Shown here: positions 9,203-16,815 of the stretch, piece after piece | Position numbering within the stretch: the first letter of the stretch is position 1 | Layout: every line of letters starts with the position of its first letter | Source: Spirochaetales bacterium | GTDB lineage: Bacteria > Spirochaetota > Spirochaetia > SZUA-6 > RPPD01 | Length of the DNA: 64,000 nt | Direction: 5' to 3' | NCBI GenBank assembly: GCA_016934415.1 | Contig: JAFGSW010000072.1 | Location: 27,874-91,873, forward strand | Translations under genes and position numbers: made by a program | Notes under the pieces: generated by a model | What the model was told of the DNA's origin: nothing | What the model saw: only the letters and a program-made list of their open reading frames with translations | Database searches by the model: none

Positions 9203-9231
9203 ATTATAGGCTGGAAAAAAACCCCTGTCAA
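9203..9231 (-). promoter_or_regulatory. consensus sigma-70 promoter for the sugar ABC/GH51 operon
   Basis: On the minus strand TTGACA (9231-9226) is followed by a 17-base spacer and TATAAT (9208-9203), a full match to the consensus in both boxes and spacing. It leaves a leader of about 115 bases before the binding-protein ATG. Such a strong core promoter normally implies repression, in line with the palindrome downstream. The rest of the gap (9232-9471) holds the end of the next gene and no further feature that I can see. Confidence 0.8.
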
Positions 9232-9471
9232 GTAAATTCATTTTTTTATGTCAAATTCCTGAATTTTTCCACATTTTACCAGGCAAAGGTCAACGCACAT
9301 ATTGAAATAACCGATGTAAATCCGCCCAATAATACCATGGGAAACCGGTCCAATCCGGATTCAGTGTCACCTTAGCCGTTCGGCATCCCGCCCATGCCTG
9401 TTGCGGGAAGGGCCGGGCTCCGACAATCGACCACTCCATGTCGCCCCCCGGCCGGCAGCCGAGCGGCGTTC

Positions 9472-10998
9472 TCAATCGCCTTGTCCCCCCGTTTCCGCTT
9501 CGCTTTTCACCGCATACAATCCGCTGATATCGTATATCTCGAAATTCGCGTCCTGGAAATTCGTGAAAACGAGGTACCGGCCGTCCGAGCTTACGTCCAG
9601 GCCGGTGGGTTGGTTCCCGCCGAGGATGCTCCCCACGAGGGTCTTTTTTTCGGTGTCGAAGATGTTCACCAGGCTGTCCCTGGGGCTGCGCAGGGTGTAG
9701 TTCTTCGGGTTGTTGGGACCGCGGCAGGAAACGAACAGGAATTTCCCCGCGGAATCGAGGGAAATGGTGTTCGGAAGGTAAAACGTCTTGTAGGTGTGAA
9801 TCAGGGCGAGCGATTCCATGTCGAGCTCGAAAATAAGCGATTTTGCCATATCGCTCACGAAAAACCTGTTCCGGGGAGGATCGAGGGCCAGGTGCCGCAT
9901 GGAGGCCCGGGCGCTGTAGAACCGTTTCGACTCCTTCCAGGTCTCCGTATCGTACTTGAACACATTCCCCCCGTCGTAGGAGGCGATATAGAGCCATTTA
10001 TCGTCGGGAGAGAAGGCCACACCGCGGGGCGTCTTCAGACCGGGGATTTTCCCGACCGCGCGAGCCGTTCCGTAATCGAACAGCGTTACGTCATTGGTGA
10101 GCCAGTTGGAGACCGCCACCAGGTCCAGGGAGGGCGCGTAGGCGAGGAATTTGGGAAACACGCCCCGGGACGGGAACATCCGTTTGAAGACGACTGAGCC
10201 GTCGCCGCCGTATGAGTATTCGTAAATGTAATTCGTGCTCATCTGGGAGATCAGGAACGATTTGTATTTTTCAATGAAGAGCCCCTCCGGGAAGCCCTTG
10301 AGCTTCGGCTTCGGACCGACGCTTACTTTGGACAGCATTTCCCTTTTCTCCATGTCGAAGATCTGAAATCCGACGTCGTTTAAAAGGGGAAGGTAGAGGT
10401 AGCGGTCGTCCGGGGAAAAAATGGCCTGCTTGGGCTGCGACCCGCATGGGTAGATCCCGAGCGACGTAACGGGCAGCGCCCCGGGCTGCAGGCGGAACAG
10501 AAACGTCTCCGGCCGGCGGACGAACACCCGGGCGGACAACGCGGGCGCGCCGGCCGGGGCGAACACGATTTCGTGCCCGCCGTACTCGAGCTGGCCGCGG
10601 AAGGGAGCGGGACCCGCGGTCCCGCCGTCGACGCGGATCTCGGCTTTCCCCTGCGCCAGCTTGATGACCACCGGGTACTTCTCCTTCGGCAGGTTGATCT
10701 CGATCCGCTCCTGGCCCAGGACGGGGGGTAAAAGAAAAGACTTCCGGAACGCCTCGTATCCCTCCCGCGCCGCGGTGACGGTGACGGACCGATTCCCGGC
10801 GGTATACCGCTTGCCCGCCTCCACCGGCCTGCCGTCGACGCGGATCCGGGCGTCCGGCGGCTGCACGGCGATGCTGTACGACCGGGAGCAGGCGCCGAGC
10901 GCGAGCGTCATCACGATGAGGGCGGCGGCCGCGATCAGGACATTCTTCGCAACAAGCCCCGTTTTATTCCAACGGGACGGAGTCGGTATTATTTTCAT
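9472..10998 (-). CDS. PEGA-domain and beta-propeller lipoprotein
   Basis: A 508-residue exported protein. A signal peptide with lipobox LALGAC is followed by PEGA-like beta repeats (VQPPDARIRVDGRPVEAGKRY, residues about 45-110, and a second at 120-165). A YVTN/WD-like propeller then runs to the C-terminus, with repeated SPDDRYLYLPL, SPDDKWLYIAS and SSDGRYLVFT units. Proteins of this design sit on the cell surface or in the periplasm and probably bind a ligand or wall component; no catalytic motif is visible. The C-terminus is charged. GCGAGGAAAACA precedes the ATG. Confidence 0.75.
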   Translation of the reverse strand: MKIIPTPSRWNKTGLVAKNVLIAAAALIVMTLALGACSRSYSIAVQPPDARIRVDGRPVEAGKRYTAGNRSVTVTAAREGYEAFRKSFLLPPVLGQERIEINLPKEKYPVVIKLAQGKAEIRVDGGTAGPAPFRGQLEYGGHEIVFAPAGAPALSARVFVRRPETFLFRLQPGALPVTSLGIYPCGSQPKQAIFSPDDRYLYLPLLNDVGFQIFDMEKREMLSKVSVGPKPKLKGFPEGLFIEKYKSFLISQMSTNYIYEYSYGGDGSVVFKRMFPSRGVFPKFLAYAPSLDLVAVSNWLTNDVTLFDYGTARAVGKIPGLKTPRGVAFSPDDKWLYIASYDGGNVFKYDTETWKESKRFYSARASMRHLALDPPRNRFFVSDMAKSLIFELDMESLALIHTYKTFYLPNTISLDSAGKFLFVSCRGPNNPKNYTLRSPRDSLVNIFDTEKKTLVGSILGGNQPTGLDVSSDGRYLVFTNFQDANFEIYDISGLYAVKSEAETGGQGD

Positions 10999-11097
10999 TG
11001 TTTTCCTCGCTCTATATTTTTAACACGCGACATCCCGCCGGCGCAAGCTTTTTCTCACATTATTATCCGGCGAGTGCTCCCACGGTTGCGACGTCCA

Positions 11098-11215
11098 CTC
11101 GACGACGCTCGGGGAACGTTCGCTGAGCGAAGCCGAAGCGAACGCGATACGTGAATCAATGGATCAGCTTCCAGGTTCCCCTCGACTCCGCTCGGGGAAC
11201 GTCTCGAATATATGA
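11098..11215. repeat. intergenic copies of a dispersed CTCGGGGAACG motif
   Basis: CGCTCGGGGAACGT occurs twice (near 11107 and 11192), with CGCTGAGCGAAGCCGAAGCG between them. These are words of a common dispersed intergenic palindromic family seen in many bacterial genomes. The whole gap 10999-11371 carries no convincing ORF; the end near 11340 holds the leader of the next gene. Confidence 0.4.
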
Positions 11216-11371
11216 AAAACCGATGCCGTACCGCTCAATTGAGAATTGCCGCCGCGGACGCGGAGGGCTTTGATTATCCCGAGATTTTTTTATAGACTCA
11301 AACTGATTTTATAAAGACCGATTGGAAAAGGTCGGAAAGGTCGAGCCCGTTTCAGGAGAGGCGGACAGCGC

Positions 11372-12292
11372 ATGCAGATCAACACACACCTGAGAAACAC
11401 CGCCGTCAAGGCGCTCTGCGAATCCATGGACGTCAAAACCATGATTCAGCTCCTGCACGAGATCCTGCCGCGCTACGACCTGCGCCGGCGCCTCGGCGTG
11501 CGCGAGAGCGTCGCGGTGCCGACGGCCAATGCCGCCCGGCAGATCGTGGACGACGTGTGCCGCTCCGGCCTTTTCCCGCACTTCGTGCTGACGCTCGTCC
11601 GGGCCCAGGACCGGGGGCGGCAGGGGCGAAAGTACCGCATCGCCTACCTATCCTCGCTCATCCACGGCCTGCAGTCGCAGGGATTCGTATACGACACGGA
11701 AAACGACATGTTCATGGAGGACGGCCGTCTGCGCCGGACCCCGAACTGGGGCGTGCTGCGGGAAGGCGGCGAATACTCATTCACCTTCCTGCGCTTCGAC
11801 GTTTCCGGGAATTCGACGCTCGTCAGAAACCATTCGGCCCGCGAGGTGGAAAGGGCCTATCGTGAAGTCTTCAGCCTGGTAAGCGCCGCCATCGCCCGGC
11901 GCAACGGCCGGCTGTGGAGCTTCCAGGGCGACGGCGGACTGGCGGCCTTCGCCTTCGCGAACAAGGACAACGCCGCGGCCATGTGCGCGGTCGAGAGCCT
12001 CCACGAGTTGTTTTTATTCAACAAATACCGCCTCGCTCTCAAGAGTCCGGTCCGCATGCGCTTCGCGGTGCACGCGGGGAGCGCCGTCTACAGCGCGAAC
12101 ACAGAGTCTTTGAAAAAAGGCGACACGGTCAAGGAAACGATTGAAATCGAGGCGGAGCACACCGAGCCCGATTCCGTCACGCTGAGTAAAAAGGTCCATT
12201 CCTCGCTCGACAGGCGGATCGCCGACCTGTTCGTCCCGCGCAAAAGCGCTTTCCCGCACTCACTTTACAATTACCGTCTGGGACTGGAGTAA
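11372..12292 (+). CDS. protein with class III nucleotide-cyclase-like C-terminal domain
   Basis: A 306-residue cytoplasmic protein. Residues about 1-105 form an alpha/beta module of unknown type (LRRRLGVRESVAVPTANAARQ). Residues about 130-270 look like an adenylate/guanylate cyclase homology domain: FLRFDVSGNSTLV places a metal-binding Asp, and SFQGDGGLAAFAF places the second. A long helix and a RFAVHAGSAVY strand follow. Whether it makes a cyclic nucleotide is uncertain. It sits 3 bases before a second protein with the same C-terminal layout, so the two likely act as a pair. Confidence 0.6.
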   Translation: MQINTHLRNTAVKALCESMDVKTMIQLLHEILPRYDLRRRLGVRESVAVPTANAARQIVDDVCRSGLFPHFVLTLVRAQDRGRQGRKYRIAYLSSLIHGLQSQGFVYDTENDMFMEDGRLRRTPNWGVLREGGEYSFTFLRFDVSGNSTLVRNHSAREVERAYREVFSLVSAAIARRNGRLWSFQGDGGLAAFAFANKDNAAAMCAVESLHELFLFNKYRLALKSPVRMRFAVHAGSAVYSANTESLKKGDTVKETIEIEAEHTEPDSVTLSKKVHSSLDRRIADLFVPRKSAFPHSLYNYRLGLE

Positions 12293-12295
12293 GCC

Positions 12296-13273
12296 ATGCG
12301 CGTTTACGTCTGTTCCGACGACCCGCGGGTGAGAAGAGTATTCTCCCGGGCCGCCGCCTCGAAAAAAATAACGATCGAATTCCTCTCCGCCGCCGACGCG
12401 TTCGCCGCGGCGAAGCGCGCGGACGCACCCTCGCTCTGCTACGTCGACGCCGCCTCGCTTACCAAAAGACGTCTCGCCACCCTGCAGGCCGCGCGTTCCG
12501 GCGGCCGCCCGGGATTCGGGATCGTCGACCCCGCCGGCTCGATAACCGACCCGGCGCAGATTCTGCGCGAAGGCGCCGCCGACTACCTGGGACCGAAACT
12601 CTGCCGGGCGGGCGTGACCGCCGCGCGCCTGGAAGCGGCGCTCGGGGCCGCCGCGCCGAAAGCGGCGGCCCGTCCGAAAAAGGAATGCGGCGAGCCGGTA
12701 CGCGCCCGGCCCTCCCGCGATTGGAAGAGCGTGCAGCCCGGCTGCGAGTATCTCTTTCACATGCTCTACGTCGAGCTAGACGGGCTGAAGGACACGGGCC
12801 TGCGCTCGGCCGAATCCACGGTGGGGCGGCTCATCGCGTATTTCCAGGCGGCGGTCGAACGGGCCGTGGCCGCCGAGCGCGGCCGGCTCTGGATATGGAC
12901 GGATTTCGCGGGGATCGTTCTCTTTCCCTCGGCCGTCTCGGTGGACGCCGTGACCGCCGCCTGTCTGCGCTTCATGCTCTCGCGCCGGATGGTGAGCATG
13001 GACCAGAGCATACAAAAACTCCTCTTCTCCTACCGGTTGGTTTTGATGGAGGGGACCACCGTCTACCGGGAACGAGGCAGGACCGGCACGATCATATCCG
13101 ATTCCGTCAACTCGCTTTCGCACATCGGCGCCAAGTACGCCAAGCCGGGGAACTTCTACCTGGCCGAGACCTTCACCTACCGGATCGCCCCCGGCTTCCG
13201 GAAGTGCTTCGGGCCGGCCGGCGCCTACGAGGGAACCAAGCTCGTGAAGATGAAACTGCCGGCGAGGTACTGA
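12296..13273 (+). CDS. receiver-like plus degenerate cyclase-like protein
   Basis: A 325-residue protein that begins like a response-regulator receiver (MRVYVCSDDPRVRRVFSRAA, with a YVDAASL strand near residue 50), but without the complete acidic pocket. Residues about 155-320 repeat the cyclase-like fold of the preceding gene: LYVELDGLKD where the metal Asp is expected and WTDFAGIVLFP at the second site. The catalytic residues look altered, so this may be a regulatory subunit. It starts 3 bases after the previous stop. Family assignment is by pattern only. Confidence 0.55.
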   Translation: MRVYVCSDDPRVRRVFSRAAASKKITIEFLSAADAFAAAKRADAPSLCYVDAASLTKRRLATLQAARSGGRPGFGIVDPAGSITDPAQILREGAADYLGPKLCRAGVTAARLEAALGAAAPKAAARPKKECGEPVRARPSRDWKSVQPGCEYLFHMLYVELDGLKDTGLRSAESTVGRLIAYFQAAVERAVAAERGRLWIWTDFAGIVLFPSAVSVDAVTAACLRFMLSRRMVSMDQSIQKLLFSYRLVLMEGTTVYRERGRTGTIISDSVNSLSHIGAKYAKPGNFYLAETFTYRIAPGFRKCFGPAGAYEGTKLVKMKLPARY

Positions 13274-13304
13274 TTTTTCAGCTTTCCTCAGAAGGGATCT
13301 ATCA

Positions 13305-13337
13305 GGAAGCAGATCCCGTGTAAGTTGAATACGAACC
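13305..13337. repeat. left copy of an imperfect 33-bp direct repeat
   Basis: This segment matches 14089-14121 at 28 of 33 positions in the same orientation (shared core GGAAGCAGATCCCG). The two copies bracket a small antitoxin-like/nucleotidyltransferase module. The right copy overlaps the glyA stop codon, so the left one could be a duplicated glyA end made when the module was inserted. Confidence 0.6.
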
Positions 13338-13379
13338 GGAAGATGACACGAAGCATCGCTTCTGATATAATTTTCATAT

Positions 13380-13568
13380 ATGAAAAGAAAAATTACCGTT
13401 TTTAGAAGCAATGAGGATTTGAACAAATACGATCTTGCGTACTGGAAGTCGTTGACCCCGGAGGAAAGGCTCGATCAAGTCGAGTTATTGCGATTGGAAG
13501 CGGGTAAATTCCTATATGAATATCCAGCCGGACTTCGAAGAATTATTACGGTTACTCGAAGAAAATAA
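13380..13568 (+). CDS. small protein paired with a nucleotidyltransferase
   Basis: A 62-residue charged protein with the pattern YDLAYWKSLTPEERLDQVE that is often found directly before MNT-type nucleotidyltransferase genes. The C-terminal end overlaps the next gene by 53 bases, which points to tight co-expression, as in two-gene toxin-antitoxin modules. Its exact role is unknown. The pair lies between two imperfect 33-bp direct repeats, and its AT-richer composition differs from the flanking genes. Confidence 0.55.
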   Translation: MKRKITVFRSNEDLNKYDLAYWKSLTPEERLDQVELLRLEAGKFLYEYPAGLRRIITVTRRK

Positions 13569-13965
13569 AGTTGAGTATCTCATCGTAGGCGGATTCGCCG
13601 TGGCCTACCACGGCTATCCCCGATTCACGAAAGATATCGACATCTTTTTTCATGCTACCGGCGGCAATATTCAAAAGCTGCGCCGCGCATTACTCGAATT
13701 CGGTTTTATGGACAGCGAACTGCCGCAGGACCTGTTTCAAAAAGAAGGAAACATCGTCACGTTCGGAGCCGAGCCGGTTCGCGTCGACATGATGAACGTC
13801 ATCGACGGAGTCGATTTTCAGACCGCCTGGATGAACAGGCAACGCGGGACATACGGAAAAACGAAAGTGAATTTTATCGGCCGGAACGAATTAATCAGAA
13901 ACAAAGAATCGACTTCCCGCGCTCAAGACAAGGCCGACGCTGAAAAACTGTCTGGAAAACCCTGA
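13516..13965 (+). CDS. MNT-type nucleotidyltransferase (DUF6036-like)
   Basis: A 149-residue protein with the minimal nucleotidyltransferase signature: IVGGFAVAYHGYPRFTKDIDIF (the GG...DxD motif, residues about 21-43) and a later carboxylate in VRVDMMNVIDG. The C-terminal SRAQDKADAEKL segment matches the RxQDxxDxxxL end common in this group. Such proteins act as NMP-transferring toxins, antitoxins or resistance enzymes; which applies here cannot be told. The overlapping small upstream gene favours a two-component module. Confidence 0.7.
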   Translation: MNIQPDFEELLRLLEENKVEYLIVGGFAVAYHGYPRFTKDIDIFFHATGGNIQKLRRALLEFGFMDSELPQDLFQKEGNIVTFGAEPVRVDMMNVIDGVDFQTAWMNRQRGTYGKTKVNFIGRNELIRNKESTSRAQDKADAEKLSGKP

Positions 13966-14088
13966 ACATTCATTTGTGGAGTTTATCAGAAAACAAGGTA
14001 AAGAAAAAAAGATAAAAACAGAATGCCGCTCTACCTTTTCCCTTTAACCTCTCTTTTCTTGGTTTCCTGGTTTCCTTATAAATTCCCC

Positions 14089-14121
14089 GGAAGCAGATCC
14101 CGCGTCAGTTGATCACGATCC
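14089..14121. repeat. right copy of the imperfect 33-bp direct repeat
   Basis: Partner of 13305-13337 (28/33 identical). It overlaps the 3-prime end of glyA. Between the copies lie the nucleotidyltransferase module and about 120 bases of non-coding DNA (13966-14088). Confidence 0.6.
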
Positions 14122-15624
14122 AAAGTGTTTTTTCAGAAACTCCAGGTCGATTTCCGGGTACACCGGGAAGCGGTCGAGGAGCTTTTTGACCCGGGCGAGG
14201 GCTTCGCTCTTCGCCTTCGGATCGAGCTCGTACTTGGCCTTACTCGTCTCGCCCGATTTCTTGCTCACGGCGGGCTTGGCGCCCTTAAGGACGCCGACAA
14301 TAATCGATGCGATCTCGTCCATCTCGGCCTTCCCCATTCCCAGGGTGGTCACGGCCGGGGTGCCGATGCGCAGGCCGCTCGTGTACCACGGGCCGTTGGG
14401 ATCGGCGGGGAGCGAGTTTCGGTTCAATGTCACGCCGCACTCCCGCAGGGCGCTCTCGGCCTGCCGGCCGGTCACCCCGTAGCCGAGCACATCGACGAGC
14501 ATGAGGTGGTTGTCGGTGCCGCCGGTGCAGACGACGGCGCCTTCCCGCACCAGGGCGGCGGCCAGGTCGCGCGCGTTCTCCACGATCTTCCGGGCGTAGG
14601 TCTTGAACTCGGGCCGGGCGGCTTCGGTCAGGGCCACGGCCTTGGCGGCCATGACGTGCGCGAGCGGACCGCCGATGACGAGCGGGCAGCCCTTCTCCAT
14701 CGCCGGCTGGAACTCTCGCGTACAGAGCACGAGGCCGCCGCGCGGGCCGCGCAGGGTTTTATGGGTGGTCGAGGTGACGACGTGCGCGTGTTTCACCGGG
14801 TCGTAGTCGCCGGAGAACACGCCACCCGCCACCAGGCCGGCGAAATGCGCCATGTCCACCATGAAGACCGCGTCCACCGCGTCGGCGATGGCGCGCATGC
14901 GCTTGAAGTCGATGAGCCGGGGATAGGCGGAATACCCGGCGAGGAGGATGAGCGGCTTCACCTCGCGCGCCTGCTTCTCGACGGCGTCGTAGTCGAGGAG
15001 CTTCGTCTCCGGGTCCACCCCGTAGGTGTGGGCGTCGAACATGCGCGCGGAGACGTTGCTCCGGTAGCCGTGGGTGAGGTGGCCGCCGGAATAGTAGTCG
15101 AGGCCCATCAGGCGCTGGTTGCCCATGGCCTGCCGCAGCTCCTCCCACTGCTCCCGCGTCAGGTGCGAGGGGTTGGTCTCCCCGAGCTTGGCGAGAGCGG
15201 GCATCTCGATGCGCGTTGAGAGGATGGCCCAGTAGGCGATGAGGTTGGCGTCCGCGCCCGAGTGGGGCTGGACGTAGGCGTAGTCGGCGCCGAAGATTTC
15301 GCAGGCGATGCGGGCGGCGGCCTCCTCGACCCGGTCGACGTTCTCGCAGCCCGCGTAATTACGGTGGGCGACGTAGCCCTCGGCGTACTTGTCCGTGAGG
15401 AGGTTGCCCATGGCGGCCTGCACGGCGAGCGAGGAATAGTTCTCGCTCGCGATGAGCTTCAGGCTGGAGCGCTGGGACGCGAGTTCCCCGACGATCGCCG
15501 CGGCCACCCCGGGCGCCTCGGCTCCCACGGCGGAAAGCCCGGCCAGGCAGGCGAGGAAGCCCGGGTTGCAGGCTTCGGGCTTGGTGTTTTTCAGGTATTC
15601 TGCTATGGCATTGGCGGCGGACAT
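14113..15624 (-). CDS. glyA: serine hydroxymethyltransferase, long form
   Basis: A 503-residue PLP enzyme converting serine and THF to glycine and methylene-THF. Typical motifs are LIASENYSSLAVQAAMGNLL near the start, the NYAGCENVD region, the PLP-lysine segment TSTTHKTLRGPRGG, and GLRIGTPAVTT towards the end. It is longer than E. coli GlyA because of an inserted segment before GGHLTHG, as in Treponema and Chlamydia enzymes. ATG 15624 is preceded by GAGGAG; an upstream in-frame extension lacks a ribosome site and similarity. It stands alone. Confidence 0.93.
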   Translation of the reverse strand: MSAANAIAEYLKNTKPEACNPGFLACLAGLSAVGAEAPGVAAAIVGELASQRSSLKLIASENYSSLAVQAAMGNLLTDKYAEGYVAHRNYAGCENVDRVEEAAARIACEIFGADYAYVQPHSGADANLIAYWAILSTRIEMPALAKLGETNPSHLTREQWEELRQAMGNQRLMGLDYYSGGHLTHGYRSNVSARMFDAHTYGVDPETKLLDYDAVEKQAREVKPLILLAGYSAYPRLIDFKRMRAIADAVDAVFMVDMAHFAGLVAGGVFSGDYDPVKHAHVVTSTTHKTLRGPRGGLVLCTREFQPAMEKGCPLVIGGPLAHVMAAKAVALTEAARPEFKTYARKIVENARDLAAALVREGAVVCTGGTDNHLMLVDVLGYGVTGRQAESALRECGVTLNRNSLPADPNGPWYTSGLRIGTPAVTTLGMGKAEMDEIASIIVGVLKGAKPAVSKKSGETSKAKYELDPKAKSEALARVKKLLDRFPVYPEIDLEFLKKHFGS

Positions 15625-15817
15625 GGGGAACTCCTCTCGTTTTCGGGCCGACGCGACACGCATGGCGCGGGCGTCATCCTGCCCAGGCGCGCGACAGGTT
15701 TGTCGATGCTCCCCGATGGTACTCCATCTCATGAACGCCGGTCGCTTTTCAGTATGATTCGAGCATATCAAAAAGACGCCGTCCGGACAAGGGGGAGGTA
15801 CACCGATTAGTCTTGTC

Positions 15818-15847
15818 TTGACTGTCTTATTCGAAAACCGGTAGTAT
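15818..15847 (+). promoter_or_regulatory. candidate promoter for the GH11 gene
   Basis: TTGACT (15818-15823), an 18-base spacer and TAGTAT (15842-15847) lie in the 389-base gap between glyA and the GH11 lipoprotein gene, pointing towards the latter. The leader would be about 160 bases. No other feature is seen in this gap. Confidence 0.4.
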
Positions 15848-16013
15848 ACTCAATATAGAAAAGTCGCAATCAATTGATCCAATTCCTGATAAATAAGTGA
15901 TTACCTTTTTATTTCAAAACATTTCGAAGCATGCAAAGGGCGGGAGGGAGTGAAGCTTTTCAGCGGGAAGCGGTTTTCAAGCCTCTCCCCCCACGCGTTA
16001 TGGAGGGCATAGA

Positions 16014-16616
16014 ATGAAGAAGATCACGGTTATTTTGTTTTCGCTGGTCGGCTTGCTCCTGAGCTGCAGTCTCAAACCTGGGACCATCGTCTCGAATCAA
16101 ACCGGCACCGACGACGGCTATTTTTATTCATTTTGGACCACTGGCGTCGGATCGGTGGTCATGAACCTGGACGGCGGCAGCGGTTACACCCTGACCTGGA
16201 GCAATGTCGGGAATTTCGTAGTCGGGAAAGGCCATAACCCCTGCAACAGCACAAATTTGGTGTGGACCGGCAGCGCTACAGGCGCCCAATACTTCGGTGT
16301 CTACGGCTGGCTTTCAAGCCCGCTCGTCGAATACTACATCGGCCGGGACGTCGGCGGAGGGACCGTCGGCACATACAGCATCAGTGCTCACTCATACACA
16401 CTAAAAACATTTAACTGCAACGGACCAAATATTACCGGCAATGGCGCCTTTGAGCAGTTCAACTGCGCCGGAGACGGTTCAAGCCCGATCAATCTGGGCG
16501 ACCACTTCGCTGAATGGGAAATTTTGGGGGAAACGGTCACGACCCAAAATTACTGCATCGTGGCGACCGAGGGCTGGGGGGGAAGCAGCGGCAGCTCGAG
16601 TGTGACGCTCCAATAG
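16014..16616 (+). CDS. endo-1,4-beta-xylanase GH11, lipoprotein
   Basis: A 200-residue GH11 xylanase anchored as a lipoprotein (lipobox GLLLSC, Cys 18). The jelly-roll signature YFYSFWTTGVGSVVMNLDGG is followed by WSNVGNFVVGKG. The nucleophile is E106 in PLVEYYIGRD and the acid/base is E186 in IVATEGWGGSSGSS. Both catalytic Glu are present, so it should cleave xylan chains at the cell surface. This fits the GH51 enzyme and sugar importer 7-12 kb away. GGAGGGC lies before the ATG. Length is normal for a single-domain GH11. Confidence 0.92.
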   Translation: MKKITVILFSLVGLLLSCSLKPGTIVSNQTGTDDGYFYSFWTTGVGSVVMNLDGGSGYTLTWSNVGNFVVGKGHNPCNSTNLVWTGSATGAQYFGVYGWLSSPLVEYYIGRDVGGGTVGTYSISAHSYTLKTFNCNGPNITGNGAFEQFNCAGDGSSPINLGDHFAEWEILGETVTTQNYCIVATEGWGGSSGSSSVTLQ

Positions 16617-16757
16617 CCGCCGGGACAAGAAGGCGGAGCACAACAATGATGAAGATGATGGGGGATGCTGAAGGAAAAAAAAGCGGCGCGTGAACAAGGG
16701 AGACGAGAACGGACGTCCCGGCGGGTGAATCGAAGACATACCGAAAGACATACTGCG

Positions 16758-16773
16758 TGAAAATCGATTTTCA
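16758..16773. promoter_or_regulatory. 16-bp perfect palindrome upstream of the FN3 lipoprotein gene
   Basis: TGAAAATCGATTTTCA reads the same on both strands and lies 43 bases before the next start codon. It could be a regulator site or part of a terminator for the GH11 gene; there is no T-run directly after it. Confidence 0.4.
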
Positions 16774-16815
16774 GGCATCCTTTATCGAACGAACGGAATT
16801 TAAAAAGGAGAAGCC

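Noticed and set aside
9226..9255. Second TTGACA at about 9250-9255 as a tandem promoter
   Set aside because: No acceptable -10 box at 16-18 bases; only the copy at 9226-9231 has one.
14125..15219. Long plus-strand open frame opposite glyA
   Set aside because: It is the antisense shadow of glyA in GC-rich DNA; His/Gly/Val-rich composition without motifs.
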